From Valencia hispanica (taxonomy: Eukaryota > Chordata > Actinopteri > Cyprinodontiformes > Valenciidae), in the NCBI GenBank assembly GCA_963556495.2, contig OY747701.1:39778501-39842500 (forward strand): a DNA stretch of 64,000 bases. Reading direction: 5' to 3'. Of this stretch, positions 36,770 through 58,894 are shown piece by piece (the stretch's first letter is position 1; the number at the start of each line of letters is the position of its first letter). The translations under genes and the position numbers were made by a program. The notes under the pieces were generated by a model, which searched no databases, was not told the origin of the DNA, and was given only the letters and a program-made list of their open reading frames with translations.

Positions 36770-37093
36770 CAGTACTCATTCAAGTTATCTCTGACCAGCC
36801 TTCAGTTTTCCCTGGTCTTCATGATGCTGTTGGTTCACTAATGTTCTTCAGCAAACCTCAAGGCAGCTGTATTTATATAGAGATTGACATACACACAGGA
36901 GGACACTATCACCTATTGTGTGGCTTCATAAGGCAGTGGATTTTATTTAGGGATATCTGTGTAAAGGGGGCTAAATGAAAAATCTTTTTTCTCCCTTCCC
37001 ATCAAACCCAGGTAAAAACATTGAGGTTTTTGGTTATAACATGACAAAAGGAAAAAGTTTAAAGGGTGTGAATACTCTTGCAAGGTGCTGTAC
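36770..37093 (-). mobile_element. Tc1-like 3'-portion fragment, antisense
   Basis: Contains GGTCTTCATGATGCTGTTGG, TTCACTAATGTTCTTCAGCA, GGCAGCTGTATTTATATAGA and ATCTGTGTAAAGGGGGCTAA. It ends in AAAGGGTGTGAATACTCTTG and CAAGGTGCTGTA, the standard outer terminal repeat of the Tc1-like family seen at 47031-48466. Only the end beyond the transposase start remains. Confidence 0.7.
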
Positions 37094-37267
37094 AGAAATT
37101 GCATTTGTGATTATAAAGTGTGTCAATGTGACATTTCCACACAAGTTTTGTTTGGAACATCTTGAAAGAGTTTCTAAGACATTACAAAATGATTAATTGA
37201 AAAGGTGGCATTGCCTTCTGTTAAAACAATGTAAAAAATAAAAGGATTTGAAAAGGAAAACAAAGAC

Positions 37268-37718
37268 GTCCTGTTGTGACAGAGTGAGCATATTTTGTAT
37301 TATATTAATATAATATTAATAATATATTAGTATTAAATTATTGATCATGATTATTGATGCTCATATAAATAAGCATAGATAATTATGATCTCTTAAAATA
37401 ATTATGATCTCTTAAAGTTCGGGGCAGCTTAAAGAAGCATTTATACCAGACACCCGGTCTCTTCTGAATAGTATAAATTCACATATTTGTAAGTACACAC
37501 CAAGTAATCACAGAAGACTTCTCTTTAAGCTAAGGGGAATTTATTAAGGAAATAGATCAACCTAACAGCCAAAACATGTCATCAATATTTCCAATCTATT
37601 CTAAAGCACTACTACTACTGGCTTTGGAAAAACTGAATATATAGGAATGAAAAAACCAATAATTAGTTTCATAGAATCATTTCAAACATCCTTTCTTTCA
37701 TAAAAGAAAGGAGGGGAG

Positions 37719-37764
<46 letters not shown>

Positions 37765-38950
37765 GTGTGTGCATGTATAGCTATACTTGCATTGTGTGGA
37801 CATTTGTAGTTGTGAGGACATTTTGCCTGGTCCCCACAATGTTTAACAAGCTATTAAACTTTACTAGTTAGGTTTAGAGGTATGGTGAGAATTAGGTTTA
37901 GGTTAAGGTTAGGGTTAGGCATGTATCAGTAATGGTTACGTTTAGGGAAAGTGTCTGGGTTAGGCATAGTAAAATCAATGGAAGTCAACACAATGTCAAC
38001 ACAAGGATAGCAAGACGTGCGTGCGTGCGGCAAAGGGCAATAAAATGAGCCTAGGCTAACAATGGAAGTGGTGTGGAGAACAAAGGACCATAAAATTAGC
38101 CTTGGCTAACAATGGGAGCATTGCAGTCCAGCTGTAAGTGTGAAGGGCCGAATCGAACTTGGCGCTGCGCAAAGTATACAATCAAATGTGGGAGAGTGTG
38201 GGAAGAATGAAAGGGTAGAGAGAGAAATAAAGCAACAGTGAATCTCGTTTGGGAAAAAAGACAGCTTCAAACACAGCAAATAAACAGCTCAACACCAGTG
38301 TGCAGCGACGCTAAATAAGCCAACAGGTTCAGCACTTAAGAACACTTCAACCAACAATGAACGAGGTCTAACTCATTCTGACCTATTTTTTCCATATTTA
38401 TCTGCCCAGACACAAGATTAGAATAGATTAACCAGTTCAGTCCTACTTTGTGTTGAGGGAGGTCCAGTCCACAAAGAGGAGAGCAAAATGTGTCTGTAGT
38501 AGAGCAAAAGGGAGAAACAGAACCTTGCCCAAGGTTCTTTGGGAACTTGGTCGCGGTCGCAGGCCTGATGACTGCGAATCGACGTCGTAAAGAATTGTCT
38601 TGGAACAATTCTAATGCCCCCCAGGGCTGGGTACGCAGACAGACGATGGGTGGACAGTGGTACTTCGAAGGTTTTAAAAGTGGTTTCTTTCCCGCCCCGC
38701 ATGTCAGAAGTCAAAGGGATTCATCGACGAATAGCATGTCTCCTTGCATTTCCAAGCAACGTCGGATAACAAAATGGCAGTTGCTGCTGACCCCTTTTAA
38801 AAACTTCGGGATGTCATCGTTGGCTACAGCCAATGGGAATGTGTTGGGGTCACAGCTAGGAATGCTGGGAAATGCAGTCTGTTCCATTCATTTGTGGAAA
38901 ATGGATCCCAACACATCCTAAAGGAGGTGTCTACAGGCATCTGAATGTCA
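37268..38950. other. Unclassified composite block: AT-rich, GT microsatellite, TTAGG-rich, CpG-containing
   Basis: The order is an AT-rich part with a 22-bp tandem duplication (AATTATGATCTCTTAAA twice, 37382-37420), a (GT)n/(GC)n run at 37722-37772 and a TTAGG-rich stretch at 37865-37990. Then comes a 900-base part with many CpGs (38000-38940). A 9-base direct repeat CTGTTGTGA flanks the block at 37271-37279 and 38951-38959. Read on the minus strand, the CpG part has a TTTAAAAGGGG promoter-like segment and AT-rich, T-rich downstream text, so a solo terminal repeat of a retroelement is conceivable. No coding or matching ends were found. Confidence 0.3.
37722..37772. repeat. (GT)n with internal (GC)n microsatellite
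   Basis: Uninterrupted GT repeats, a short GCGCGCGC insert and further GT repeats. Confidence 0.95.
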
Positions 38951-40433
38951 CTGTTGTGAAGATTGTTCAAACAGGCTAATTTGGGACAGATTTTTAGCTA
39001 ATTAAATTTTAGACAAATTAAATCTGACCTACATATATGAGACATCCAAGCACATAAATTCTGAGATCAGACATAATCCGTGATGGTGATTGACTAATTT
39101 GTAGTCTTTTTAATTTCTCTTCCAGATCTTTCTTGCTTCATAATTTCTAACCAATATCTAATTTTTATACTTTTTATACTTCTGTGAATTCTGCCTGCTA
39201 TTGTTTTCTTTCAATTAGGATTGCCCAACAAATTGATTTTTTTGTTTTTTGTTTATTTGATCGTTTTTTGTGCCGCTGAAAGGGACCACTGCTCTCAGGC
39301 AGAGTCCTGTACCATTAACTCTTATCTTTATACTAAACAGATTCAGGCTGACAAACACGTCAGGAATCTTGACGAAACAAGTGAAACCGCTGCCCTTGTG
39401 TGCTTTATCTCGGTTCAGTCAGCTCCTGTTGCAATCAAACCCACTTTATCCTCTGTGTCCTTCCTAATCTTCTCGCTTCTCTTTTTGTATTTCCTCGTAA
39501 AACTTACTCCTCGCTGTTTCCTATTCATACCGTCTTGCTTTTGCAGGTTGTTTATGGGAACAACGTGGGTAAAAGATATGTGAAGTGTTTGTTTTTGGGT
39601 GTGTGTTCAGAGTTCACATTCAGAGTTGTTTGACTGTAACAGCTTGTCACACATGCAGCTCAGCTCCATGTTCTGCTTGTGTTCCTTTGGACTGTTTAAC
39701 AACAGCTGACTGCTGTGTTTACATTACAGCCGGGGACACCCACATACATAACTGTCAGGGGCACAACACTCCTCTACGCATTTGTTTCAACATAAAAACA
39801 AACGAGTAAAAAACTGTTTACTGGCTAACAACTATGCCTATTTTGATTAGTCAGAGCTCATTCATTGGAAAGCCTGGAAGCTCTAAAGCAAAAAAGTTAA
39901 CGCTCCAGTGAATGCTGCTGCCACTGCAGCTGATTTACTGAAATGCCCGGACTTTCAAAATAACACCACATAGGATGCAACGCCAAAGCTGAAACCTGAT
40001 GAGGCCTCAAATTCCTCAAGCTTTATCATGTTATAAACACTAGACATAAATTCAATTTATGAAAAAACTCAATGGTTCACTCAACATGAAGTTATTAGCA
40101 TAGAATAAAATTAGCTTCCCAGAGTTAGTGTTCCTGCAGACCTGTGCAGATGTTTTTGTTTAAAGTGACTGATTGAAATTATTCTCAGGCCAGAGCTGGG
40201 CCAAGGTCTTGGAGTTCATTAATCAATATTAATGAGAAAGTGTAACTTCTGCTGCATCAACAGCGTAAATTACCCAACAGAATTACAGAAATGTTAATCA
40301 AACACAGTCTTTTGAGCCAACAGGAAGAAGATTTCATAAGAGATTGCAAACCCATCAGGCTGTTTTTATAGACTAAAAACATGCTACGGAATCATTTTTA
40401 CTTGATAAAGAAAAGTCCAAAAGATCACAATAA
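38951..40433. other. No gene recognised
   Basis: The 120-codon frame at 39221-39583 begins with a hydrophobic stretch but starts at a TTG codon. No ATG, splice site or domain supports it. Confidence 0.35.
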
Positions 40434-41295
40434 ACTGAAACTAGGGCTGTCAAGAGATTAAAAAAACATTAAGATTAATTAATTATGATCTGTAATTAAT
40501 CTATTTAATCTCTTTTTTAATCACAACTAATAATTGCTGAAAAAAGCCCAAATCTTTTTCATTACATTATTGTGGCTGAACAATATACAACAAAAAAGTG
40601 GCTTTATGAAATCATTTAAATTTCTCTGTTTTTGGGACTAGTCCCGGTGCTGCCTGGCTGCAACTTCAGCTTCCAGCGTGCCCGATTCGTTAGCATTCTG
40701 GACTCAGTGGGGTAAATATCTGCTCTGAGTCCAGATGGACCTGGGGGCGGATGGAGCTGCAGCGCGCGGACAGCCTGCCTGCTATGAATGCTCTGAGACG
40801 GGAGAAGAGCCCACGGCAGCACCTCTGCTCAGTGAGAATATCAAGAATATGCGCTTAACCCAAAACTCTCCAACAACCCAAGAAAAGGTCCCTAGATTTT
40901 TCGCTAGTCGCTTTTTTGATAAACAATCGTTGGAGGGGTCTAAAAAATTGCTAAATATAGCAAAAAATATGCTAAATTGGCCACAGTGTCTACAACTCAC
41001 CGCTGTCTGCAACTCCCCCTCGCTCATCTTGACCTCGCCACTACACAGGAAGCGATAAGCAGGCCTACAGACAGCCAATCGATGTCCACTTCAGGGTGTG
41101 GTTAATTCCTAACAACTCAAGCACAAGAAGCCCAAAGCATGAAAACGGATTTTATTTAAAGGCAAGTCACATGCAGACGCAGTCAAATTAAAGATTAAAA
41201 ATTGGATTAACGCGATTAAAAAACATTGTGCGCTAAATATAGCCGTAATATATTTATCACACTTAACACGATAATTTGACACTCCTAACTGAAAC
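40434..41295. mobile_element. Complete non-autonomous hAT-like element with 8-bp target duplication
   Basis: The element proper is 40442-41287 (846 bp). It is flanked by identical 8-mers ACTGAAAC at 40434-40441 and 41288-41295. The left end begins TAGGGCTGTCAAGAG; the right end read on the other strand begins TAGGAGTGTCAAATT, giving short inverted repeats with few mismatches. Subterminal regions are rich in GATTAA/AATTAATTA motifs and GATTAACGCGATTAA, as in a common vertebrate hAT group. There is no transposase frame. A related but broken copy lies in rhou intron 2. Confidence 0.88.
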
Positions 41296-41344
41296 CTAAG
41301 GATCTTTACATGTATAAAGCTGTGGTCACCCTTTTTCTCATCTT

Positions 41345-41800
41345 GTCATATATAGTCTTGTGAAACAGTTAGAGCACCCTGTGTCTGCCTATGTGTTCCT
41401 CAAATATCTGGACATATTCATATTTAATATAAATTTGAAAAACATAACATTTCATTCGTATTAATTAAAAAAGAAATAAAAACAGATGAAAAGGCTTTCA
41501 AGCTCCTCCATTGTTCCACCAACTATAACAATGGTCATTACGTTCAGTTTCATCAGACCACATCACATGTCTTCGAAAAGTAAGCTCTTTCTCTCTGAGG
41601 CATCTAGAAACTGTAATCTTTTTTATGTGGCTTTCAGGGTAATTGCTTCTTCCTCCCTGAGTGGCACTTCAGCTTATGTCGGTGGGTAGAACACTTGTTT
41701 CACTGTGGATGCAGACTCTTATCAACAAGTCTTTTGCTTTTGTTCTGGGGCAGTGGGTTTGAGGCGTTGCCATACATTAACAAGTGAGCCTCCATTTAAC
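41345..41800 (-). mobile_element. Tc1/mariner-like relic, third type, antisense
   Basis: The text CTTGTGAAACAGTTAGAGCA, GTTTCATCAGACCACATCAC and TTCACTGTGGATGCAGACTC reads as the antisense of a Tc1-like transposase region and its terminal area. It follows about 60 bases after the hAT-like element. Degraded, without an open frame. Confidence 0.5.
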
Positions 41801-42382
41801 TCAGATGTTGTGAATTTACTTATCAGAAGCTAATGTAGTCGCGACATAATTAGCTGGGCTTTCTCAAATTTTAAATGCATAGTATTTCAATCCTATGAAA
41901 ACTACTGACTCTACAATAGGTACTAAACATTTCTCTCTCTGAATTTTCTAATTGGAAAATAGAAATAAGTTTGGTAATCCTGACAGAACCAAACCAGGAA
42001 AAGTTTATTTGACGTTTATTTGACAGTGAAGAAAAAAGGTTGTTTCTGAATGTCGATATCAGTTGTCACCTGTAGCACCAGAGAAGCAGTTAAATAATTT
42101 GTTGTTTAATAAAGGTAATGTTACACCTCAGAATGAGAAAATTTGCTCCTGCTGTTCTGACTGATTATTGAAGAAACTATTTACTATTTTCTCATGAAAA
42201 CTCAATTCCTTATTGTAAATGATTTCTTAGTAACTCTTGTTACTTTCTGTTGTTGTCTTGGTTGTTTTTTCTTTCTATGATTCTTTTCACTTTCTTCCTC
42301 ATGTGTTGCTGCTCCAGCTCCAACTTCCTTTCGTTACTTTCTTTTAACTCAACACACACATCAGCTCCCACACAGCAGCTGC

Positions 42383-42384
<2 letters not shown>
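41801..42384. other. No gene recognised
   Basis: AT-rich intergenic DNA leading into the CA repeats. Confidence 0.35.
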
Positions 42385-42467
<83 letters not shown>

Positions 42468-42480
42468 CACACACACAAAC
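42385..42480. repeat. (CA)n microsatellite
   Basis: Near-continuous CA repeat with single-base interruptions. It creates the spurious His/Thr and Cys/Val frames in this area. Confidence 0.97.
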
Positions 42481-42626
42481 ATCAAATGGATTTACAGCTT
42501 GTTAGAAAACAGAGGGTTGTATTTGAGCTTTGCTTGCAAAGAGCCAGCACTGATGTCACTCTACCTCTTTTTTATATTATGTAACACACACATTTACACA
42601 AACACATGTTTACACACACACACATT

Positions 42627-44099
<1,473 letters not shown>

Positions 44100-44290
44100 A
44101 GTGGCGCCCAGTGGCACAACTGGTAGTACTGTTGCCTTGTAGCAAGAAGGCCTGGGTTCAAATCCCAGCCTGGGGCCATTCTGTATGGAGTTTGCATGTT
44201 CTCCCTGTGCATGCATGGGTTCTCTTTGGGTACTTTGGCTTCCTCAAAAACATGACTGTCATTGGTCATTATGAATCGTAGCGAATAAAG
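44100..44290 (+). mobile_element. tRNA-derived SINE fragment
   Basis: A box TGGCACAACTGG (44112-44123) and perfect B box GGTTCAAATCC (44155-44165), followed by TGTATGGAGTTTGCATGTTC and TCCCTGTGCATGCATGGGTT. It has the same head and central motif as the SINE at 1641-2178 but is shorter and lacks the GC-rich body. No poly-A tail is visible. Confidence 0.75.
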
Positions 44291-44319
44291 ATCCCTTGTG
44301 GGGTTCCTCAAGCTTCCAC

Positions 44320-45120
44320 TCTCAGGCCACTTTATTTTAACAGCTATATGTTCATCTAGCTTAAAGAGTTTTACAACCTATGGCTCCAAAAAGACAAAAG
44401 TTACAGTTTTTGGTCCCCAAAGATGTAAGGTTAGAGGTCAGCATTTAGCCAGACCCAATAAAGCTAGAACCCACAGAGATTTCAAGAAACCTAGGATTAT
44501 GAACTCAGACCTAAATTGTGACATCCGCATTGTGTCCACCACTAAATCTGCCTGCTAACGGTTTAATAGTTGCTTAGAATGGCATGCCATTTAAAAAAAT
44601 GTATTTCCTGTCAATAAACGGACATAATGTGCATGCTTTTATTTTCAGTAGGTTTTATTATTGTGATTATTTCTGTAAAGAATTAATCAAGGAGCTGCAG
44701 CTCAATCAAAATGATTTTGCAGGAGTCCTTACCATCACCAAGAACATTAATCATATCACAGCAATTATTAAATCACAGCCCCACCTCTTTGTGAAGTATA
44801 GCTTTTCAAATATTGGAACTGGTCTATAAGAGGGTAAATTGTCATGGGCCTAAATACATTTTAGAGGTGCTACTCAGGTAGGATCCATGTAGACGCCTCG
44901 GTTCTTAAAAGACTTGTTGATTCAGTGATCCTAGGACCAGAAATGAACAAGATAAAGCAGCATGTAGGTTTTTATGGCCTTTGTTCCACAGTGAAGCAGC
45001 AAGCCATGATGTGTGAAATGTTTCTTAATTTTTTGATATTCTTTTAAGGTATTTTTTTTTTGTTTAAATTATAATTTTCTTTCATTACCTTTCATATGAA
45101 TGTTGCTATACAAATAAATC
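44320..45120 (+). mobile_element. Degenerate L2/CR1-like LINE, 3' coding part
   Basis: 44398-44560 reads KVTVFGP then MNSDLNCDI. This aligns in order with EVIIFGP and [11 protein letters not shown] in the LINE at 55262-57028. 44630-44660 reads HAFIFSRFYYCDYF, matching [15 protein letters not shown]. The remainder is scrambled by stops and frameshifts and ends near an AATAAA-like TACAAATAAAT at 45107. An old dead copy lying directly after the SINE. Confidence 0.72.
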
Positions 45121-47030
45121 TCCCACACCTCTCCAAGTCAACTCTGAAAGCAGACTCTTGGTACCAACATGACACAGCACCCCGGTATGACAAATATTCT
45201 TTATTTCGGAGGGTATAACAGACCTGTACAAACACATTGTTCTTTTACTGAAGTCTCCAGGTTAACAAAGAGTTTCGTTTAAGTGGGCTCAGCAGCATAT
45301 CGTCTGTTTCTGTTTTTTGACCAATGAAAACAGAGTGTTGGTTCACACAGGGTAGGGTTGGTTGGTTTTCTGAGAGAAGCTCTCAGCTGGTGTCCCATAT
45401 AGGGTGTGCAAAAGCTCCTAGAAACCACAGATTAGAAATCTGTTTTTGTTTAAACTTTAAAGTTTTCTAAAGTCATTAGAAGTTAATGAATGCATACATG
45501 TGTGAATGACCAGTTTCATTTTGTGGCTTATATCAGACACGTTTAAATGGATCGTTGTGTATCTTTACTTCAGATCCAATGAAACCAAACACCAGCTGCA
45601 ACTGAGTCACATATCTTGCAGCACCAGCATACAGTGGAGGCCTGTCCCAAGACCCAATAAATCAAAGTCACAGATTGATGAACGCTTAGATCTTACACAG
45701 TTTTACAAACCAAAGAAAAGCAAAGAATACTAATGCTTTACTTTCAACAAAACAAAAAAACCAACATGCATCACATCTGTTTTCTGTCGTCACATTCAGA
45801 TAACCATCTGCTCTACGTTACAAAGCCCTTCATCTGTCATCCTGCTCCGACACTGTGGTGCATCAACCACCTGAGAAGAAGTCAAAACAAGTGAAACCGT
45901 CTAACCTTTGATAACACAGCCTCAAAAGTGAAGTCGTGCCAGCGTTGCAGCACATTGCATTCCTTAGATATCACGTAGAGTAGCTGCTGTGGTGATTAAA
46001 TGACACAGCATCTGTGGTGATTAAATGACACAGCATCTATGGGATCACAGCAAATAAAACATGTCTGTTGTCACAAACCAAAACATGAGTGATTTATTTT
46101 CAAGTCATTTTCAAATGTAAAAGGGCGTTTTCTGTTGATTGACACGGATAGACAAGACAGAACAACATAATTAACCACACTGTTCTGTGAAGACGTTTAA
46201 CAGAAATTAATTAAGTATAAAACTAACTACTGTTAAACTTGACAGGAAATGCCAGCTATCATAAGAGTGTGTGACCTTTAGCCCACTTAACTTCACAAGA
46301 CAAGTAACCTATTATGCTTTTTCTCCTGCAACATACAAAGCATTTGCTATCAGCAGTGAAACATCGGCACAGTGAACCCATTGAGTTGCATCAGAAACAA
46401 CTTCAACTGAGAAACCAAAAGATTCAACTTTCACCAAGAAAGTGAAAATTTTAGATTAAGCTGGCGGAGTTGTTTAAGGGGTATTTCCTTTGATTAGCAT
46501 CAAAACATTTGAAGGTGTGTCGATATCCTCGCTTGGTACTCCAGCTACAATACGACATATGATAATAATGCCCAGGAAAGGATAGTGAGGGGAACTGAGA
46601 AGGTCATTGGCGACTCTCCATCATTTGTCCCAGATCTGTTTCAGAATAGATGCACTACATTTTGTCACTCATTACCTTTCACTTAATTTACATTTAATTT
46701 ATTTTCTTTATCTGAGTCTGCTGTCTTTTATGAATCTATAGAACTTAATGATTTTTCACTCAAATCTATTGTAGATCCCAAAGAAAGACCAGTTAGCCAA
46801 TTCATTTTAATAAAAGTCTGACAATAACTGATTTGAGTGATTGACTGATTGTCCTTAAACAGATTAAAAAATTTTGTGATGTGCCTGTTCCATGATAGCA
46901 GATTAATCGAAGTTCATAAAGGCTCTACAACCAGTGACTCCCTTTTCCTTTCTGTTTCAGTGGTTCTGATATGGAGAGCCATTAACATGTGAAGATATGA
47001 AAAACATTCACAGTTCTGGTTTGTATTGTA
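45121..47030. other. No gene recognised; small 25-bp tandem duplication
   Basis: Intergenic DNA without coding signal. CTGTGGTGATTAAATGACAC occurs at 45987 and again at 46012, a 25-bp period duplicated about twice (45987-46036). Confidence 0.5.
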
Positions 47031-48466
47031 CAGTACTTTGCAAAGGTATCCTTCAACTGCATGTTGTCATGTCACAACAACAAGTTTCAATGTGTTTTAG
47101 TGGGATTTTATACGATAGACCAACACAAAGTGGTGCAAATTCGTAAAATGGCAGATAAGCAACAAAAATCTGAAATTGGTGTATATATGTGTTTAACACC
47201 CTTTAATCTGATACTCCTAAATAAAATCTATTGCAACCATTTACTTTCAGAAGTCACCTAATTAATCAACAGTTGAGCAGTGTGTGGTTTAAACTCATCA
47301 TAAATGGTGCTGTTCTGTGAAGGCATCCTATGTTTTTCAGAGGACATTTGTGAATCAACAGCCTCATGAACACAGCAGACAGGTCCGAGAGAGCTGAGGA
47401 GAATTTCAAAGCAGGGTTGGAGCTTTGAACATCTAATTTAGCATTGTTCAACCAGTCTGGAAATGGAAAGAGCATGGCTAAACCTAACAAGACATAGCAG
47501 TCCTCCTGACAGGCAGGTAAGGAACAGAGAAGATGCCAAGAGGCCAATGGTAACTAGAGATGCTGCAGAGGTCCACTGCTCAGGTGGTTGAGCCTATTGA
47601 CAACTAATGATACTGCACTCCATAAATCTGTCTTTTATGAATGAGTGGCAAGAAGAAAGCTATTGCTGAAAGAAATTAACAAGTCTTGTTTACAGTTGGC
47701 TCCAAACCATGAGGGGACCATCAGAAACATTTGGAAGGAGGTGCTCTGGTCCGAGAAAACTAAACCAGAAGTTGTAGTTGTTTTTTACCTAAATGCATAC
47801 AATATGTCTGTACGGCAGAAAAGTAATCCTGTAGATCACCCGAAAACATGGTGGTGGCAGCCTCATGCTGTGGGGATGCTTTTTTTTCAACAGGAATAGG
47901 ACAGCTGCTCAAAGTTGATGGGAAGATGGAGGGAGCTAAATACAGGGCATTGCAGGATGAAAACCTGCTAGAAGTTGCAAAACACTTGAGACTGAAGCAG
48001 GAAAATACTAAACACACAGCCGGAGTTACAATGTGATGGCTTAGGTAAAATTGATGTGCTAAACTGACCCAGCTAAAGTCAAAATCTAAAATCAGTTTAA
48101 AAAAATGTTTACAGAAAATCTCCATCCGTTCTGACTGAGCTTGAGCAATTTTGCAAAGAGGAATTAACAAACATTTCAGTTGTTGGATGCAACTCATAAT
48201 CAAAAACACTTGCAGCTGTAATAGCAGCAAAAGTGGTCCTACAAAGTATTGACTGAGAGGAGCTGAACACATTTGCCCACCACACTTTTTAAATTTTTCA
48301 TTTGTTGAAGCAAATTGAAAAGCACATATAATTTTTGTTCCTCTTCATAACGATGCACTACTTTGTGTTGGTCTGTCACATAAAATAAAATACATTAAAA
48401 TTTGTGGTTTTCATTTGACAAAACACTCAAAAGTTCATGAGGCATGTATACTTCTGTAAAGCACTG
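47031..48466 (+). mobile_element. Tc1/mariner-like transposon, both ends present, transposase decayed
   Basis: The left end is CAGTACTTTGCAAAGGTATC and the right end reads, on the other strand, CAGTGCTTTACAGAAGTATA. Both are flanked by TA (47029-47030 and 48467-48468), the Tc1/mariner target duplication. The total of 1436 bases suits the family. Transposase text survives in pieces: 47645-47897 gives a frame ending KTWWWQPHAVGMLFFQQE, the segment before the catalytic Asp region. Stops and frameshifts inactivate it. Confidence 0.85.
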
Positions 48467-48468
48467 TA

Positions 48469-50068
48469 TTTTTTGCTGTTTAACACAAACACAAATCCCT
48501 ATGAGAGAGAAACACCAGATTGATGTATTATTAGTGAATTACAGACACAGTGTCAGTAACTAACAATAATAGCCACCACAATAATACAGAAATTGATTTT
48601 TCAGAGGAGACAAAGACAACAAAACACATTGTGAATTAAATTATAGTTGTCACAGTGATGTGAGAAATCTAATAAAAGAGCCAGATGGGTCATTCTTTTA
48701 GATTTGAACATTGATTATTTGATTCAGTGAAACACTCATGCTGAAGCCTGAAAGGATAAATCACACATAGCTGTGGAAATATCTGATACCACTACGTTTA
48801 AATGTGGGACCATCGCTATTTCACATTCACGTGGATCCTCAGTTTTAGAAGAGATTTCCTTATTTTGATGTCAAAGTGGACTTTTGGAAGCAATGTAATC
48901 ACAAAGCAATTATTGTTCTCGAGTCTGAATAAGGTCGAGGACAACCAACACAATTCTATCCACAAGCCTTACAGCTAAGCAACCCAAACCGGCACCACTC
49001 TGTTTTCACGGTTAGTCCTGGTGTGTTTGAGAGGAACGAAAGGCTGAATTACCTCCCAACAGACACATGAAATACTTTGCTGCTACAGAAAAAAGTTCTG
49101 TTTTTTCCATGTTCTCCAAACATAAAAAATGTGGGTTGTTTGGAAATCTCAGTTTTGATCAAAGCAAGCACAGTGTGTGTTGTCTCATGGGACAAAAATG
49201 TGCATGAGTTCATTTCAAGATTAGATATGATTTGAGCTTTTGCATAAAAAAATTAAAGCCTAAATTTAGTATGAATTGTTCTGTTTTAGACCAAACTAAA
49301 AGCTGATGAAGGTTGGATTCATTAAGTGGAAAACATCAAGGTGAACGTGTAAAATCAGCAAGTGGTTAGTCATTGTGTTCTGTCATCAGAATAACAATGG
49401 GGTCTAGTTAGGCAGCTCTGAAATTAACCTCAGGCCGGACTTGTTTTGACTTCCCGTACGTCTGGTGATCACGTCTGCATCATAAAATCCTAAATGACAA
49501 AGTCTGCTCTGAGGACAACTCTCTTCCATTCAGCAACTCTTTTTGATCCTATTTTAAACCAGTTCACATTTGGGAACAATTTAGACAGTCAACTTACAGT
49601 GTGTTGTTAAATTTTGATTTCATTGATTATAACAATTATATTCAACTATGATTCCAGTTTTCCTCCGGGATATTTAAATAGGTGAGATAAATTTATAACC
49701 AGATAGGATGTTTGTTTTGTCTGGCGTTTTTTTCTAAGTAGTTTAAAACCAGAATCCAGAAAAAAGCAACCTGAATACGACTGTCACATGTTTTACAGGT
49801 CCCAAAACAGAACTGGTATATTCCACCAGTTAAAGTGAATAAACACTGAAGAACCCAGCGGGGGACTCATACTAGAAACTCAGTAGTAAATCTCATTCGT
49901 AATATGAATAAAAACATTTTACAGCTGAAAAAGTCTTACTCCTTTCATTCCACGTTCCAGGAAAGGTCTTTTATAATTTTCATTGTACGTAAAAAGATGC
50001 TTTTGTTTCGAATTTATGAAACCAGACCAGAATAAGAACCACAGAGGCCCTCTTAGAGCAGGTCTGCT
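48469..50068. other. No separate gene; likely holds the rhou 3' UTR at its right end
   Basis: No coding frame. The part just below 50069 should be the rhou 3' UTR on the minus strand, but I found no convincing minus-strand polyadenylation signal to set its end. Confidence 0.4.

Positions 50069-58894
<8,826 letters not shown>

Noticed and set aside
38490..38921. 143-codon frame in the desert
   Set aside because: No domain, splice sites or codon-bias support; lies in a CpG-containing unclassified block.
39221..39583. Secreted-looking 120-codon frame with a hydrophobic start
   Set aside because: It begins at TTG, has no ATG, and the hydrophobicity follows from T-rich DNA.
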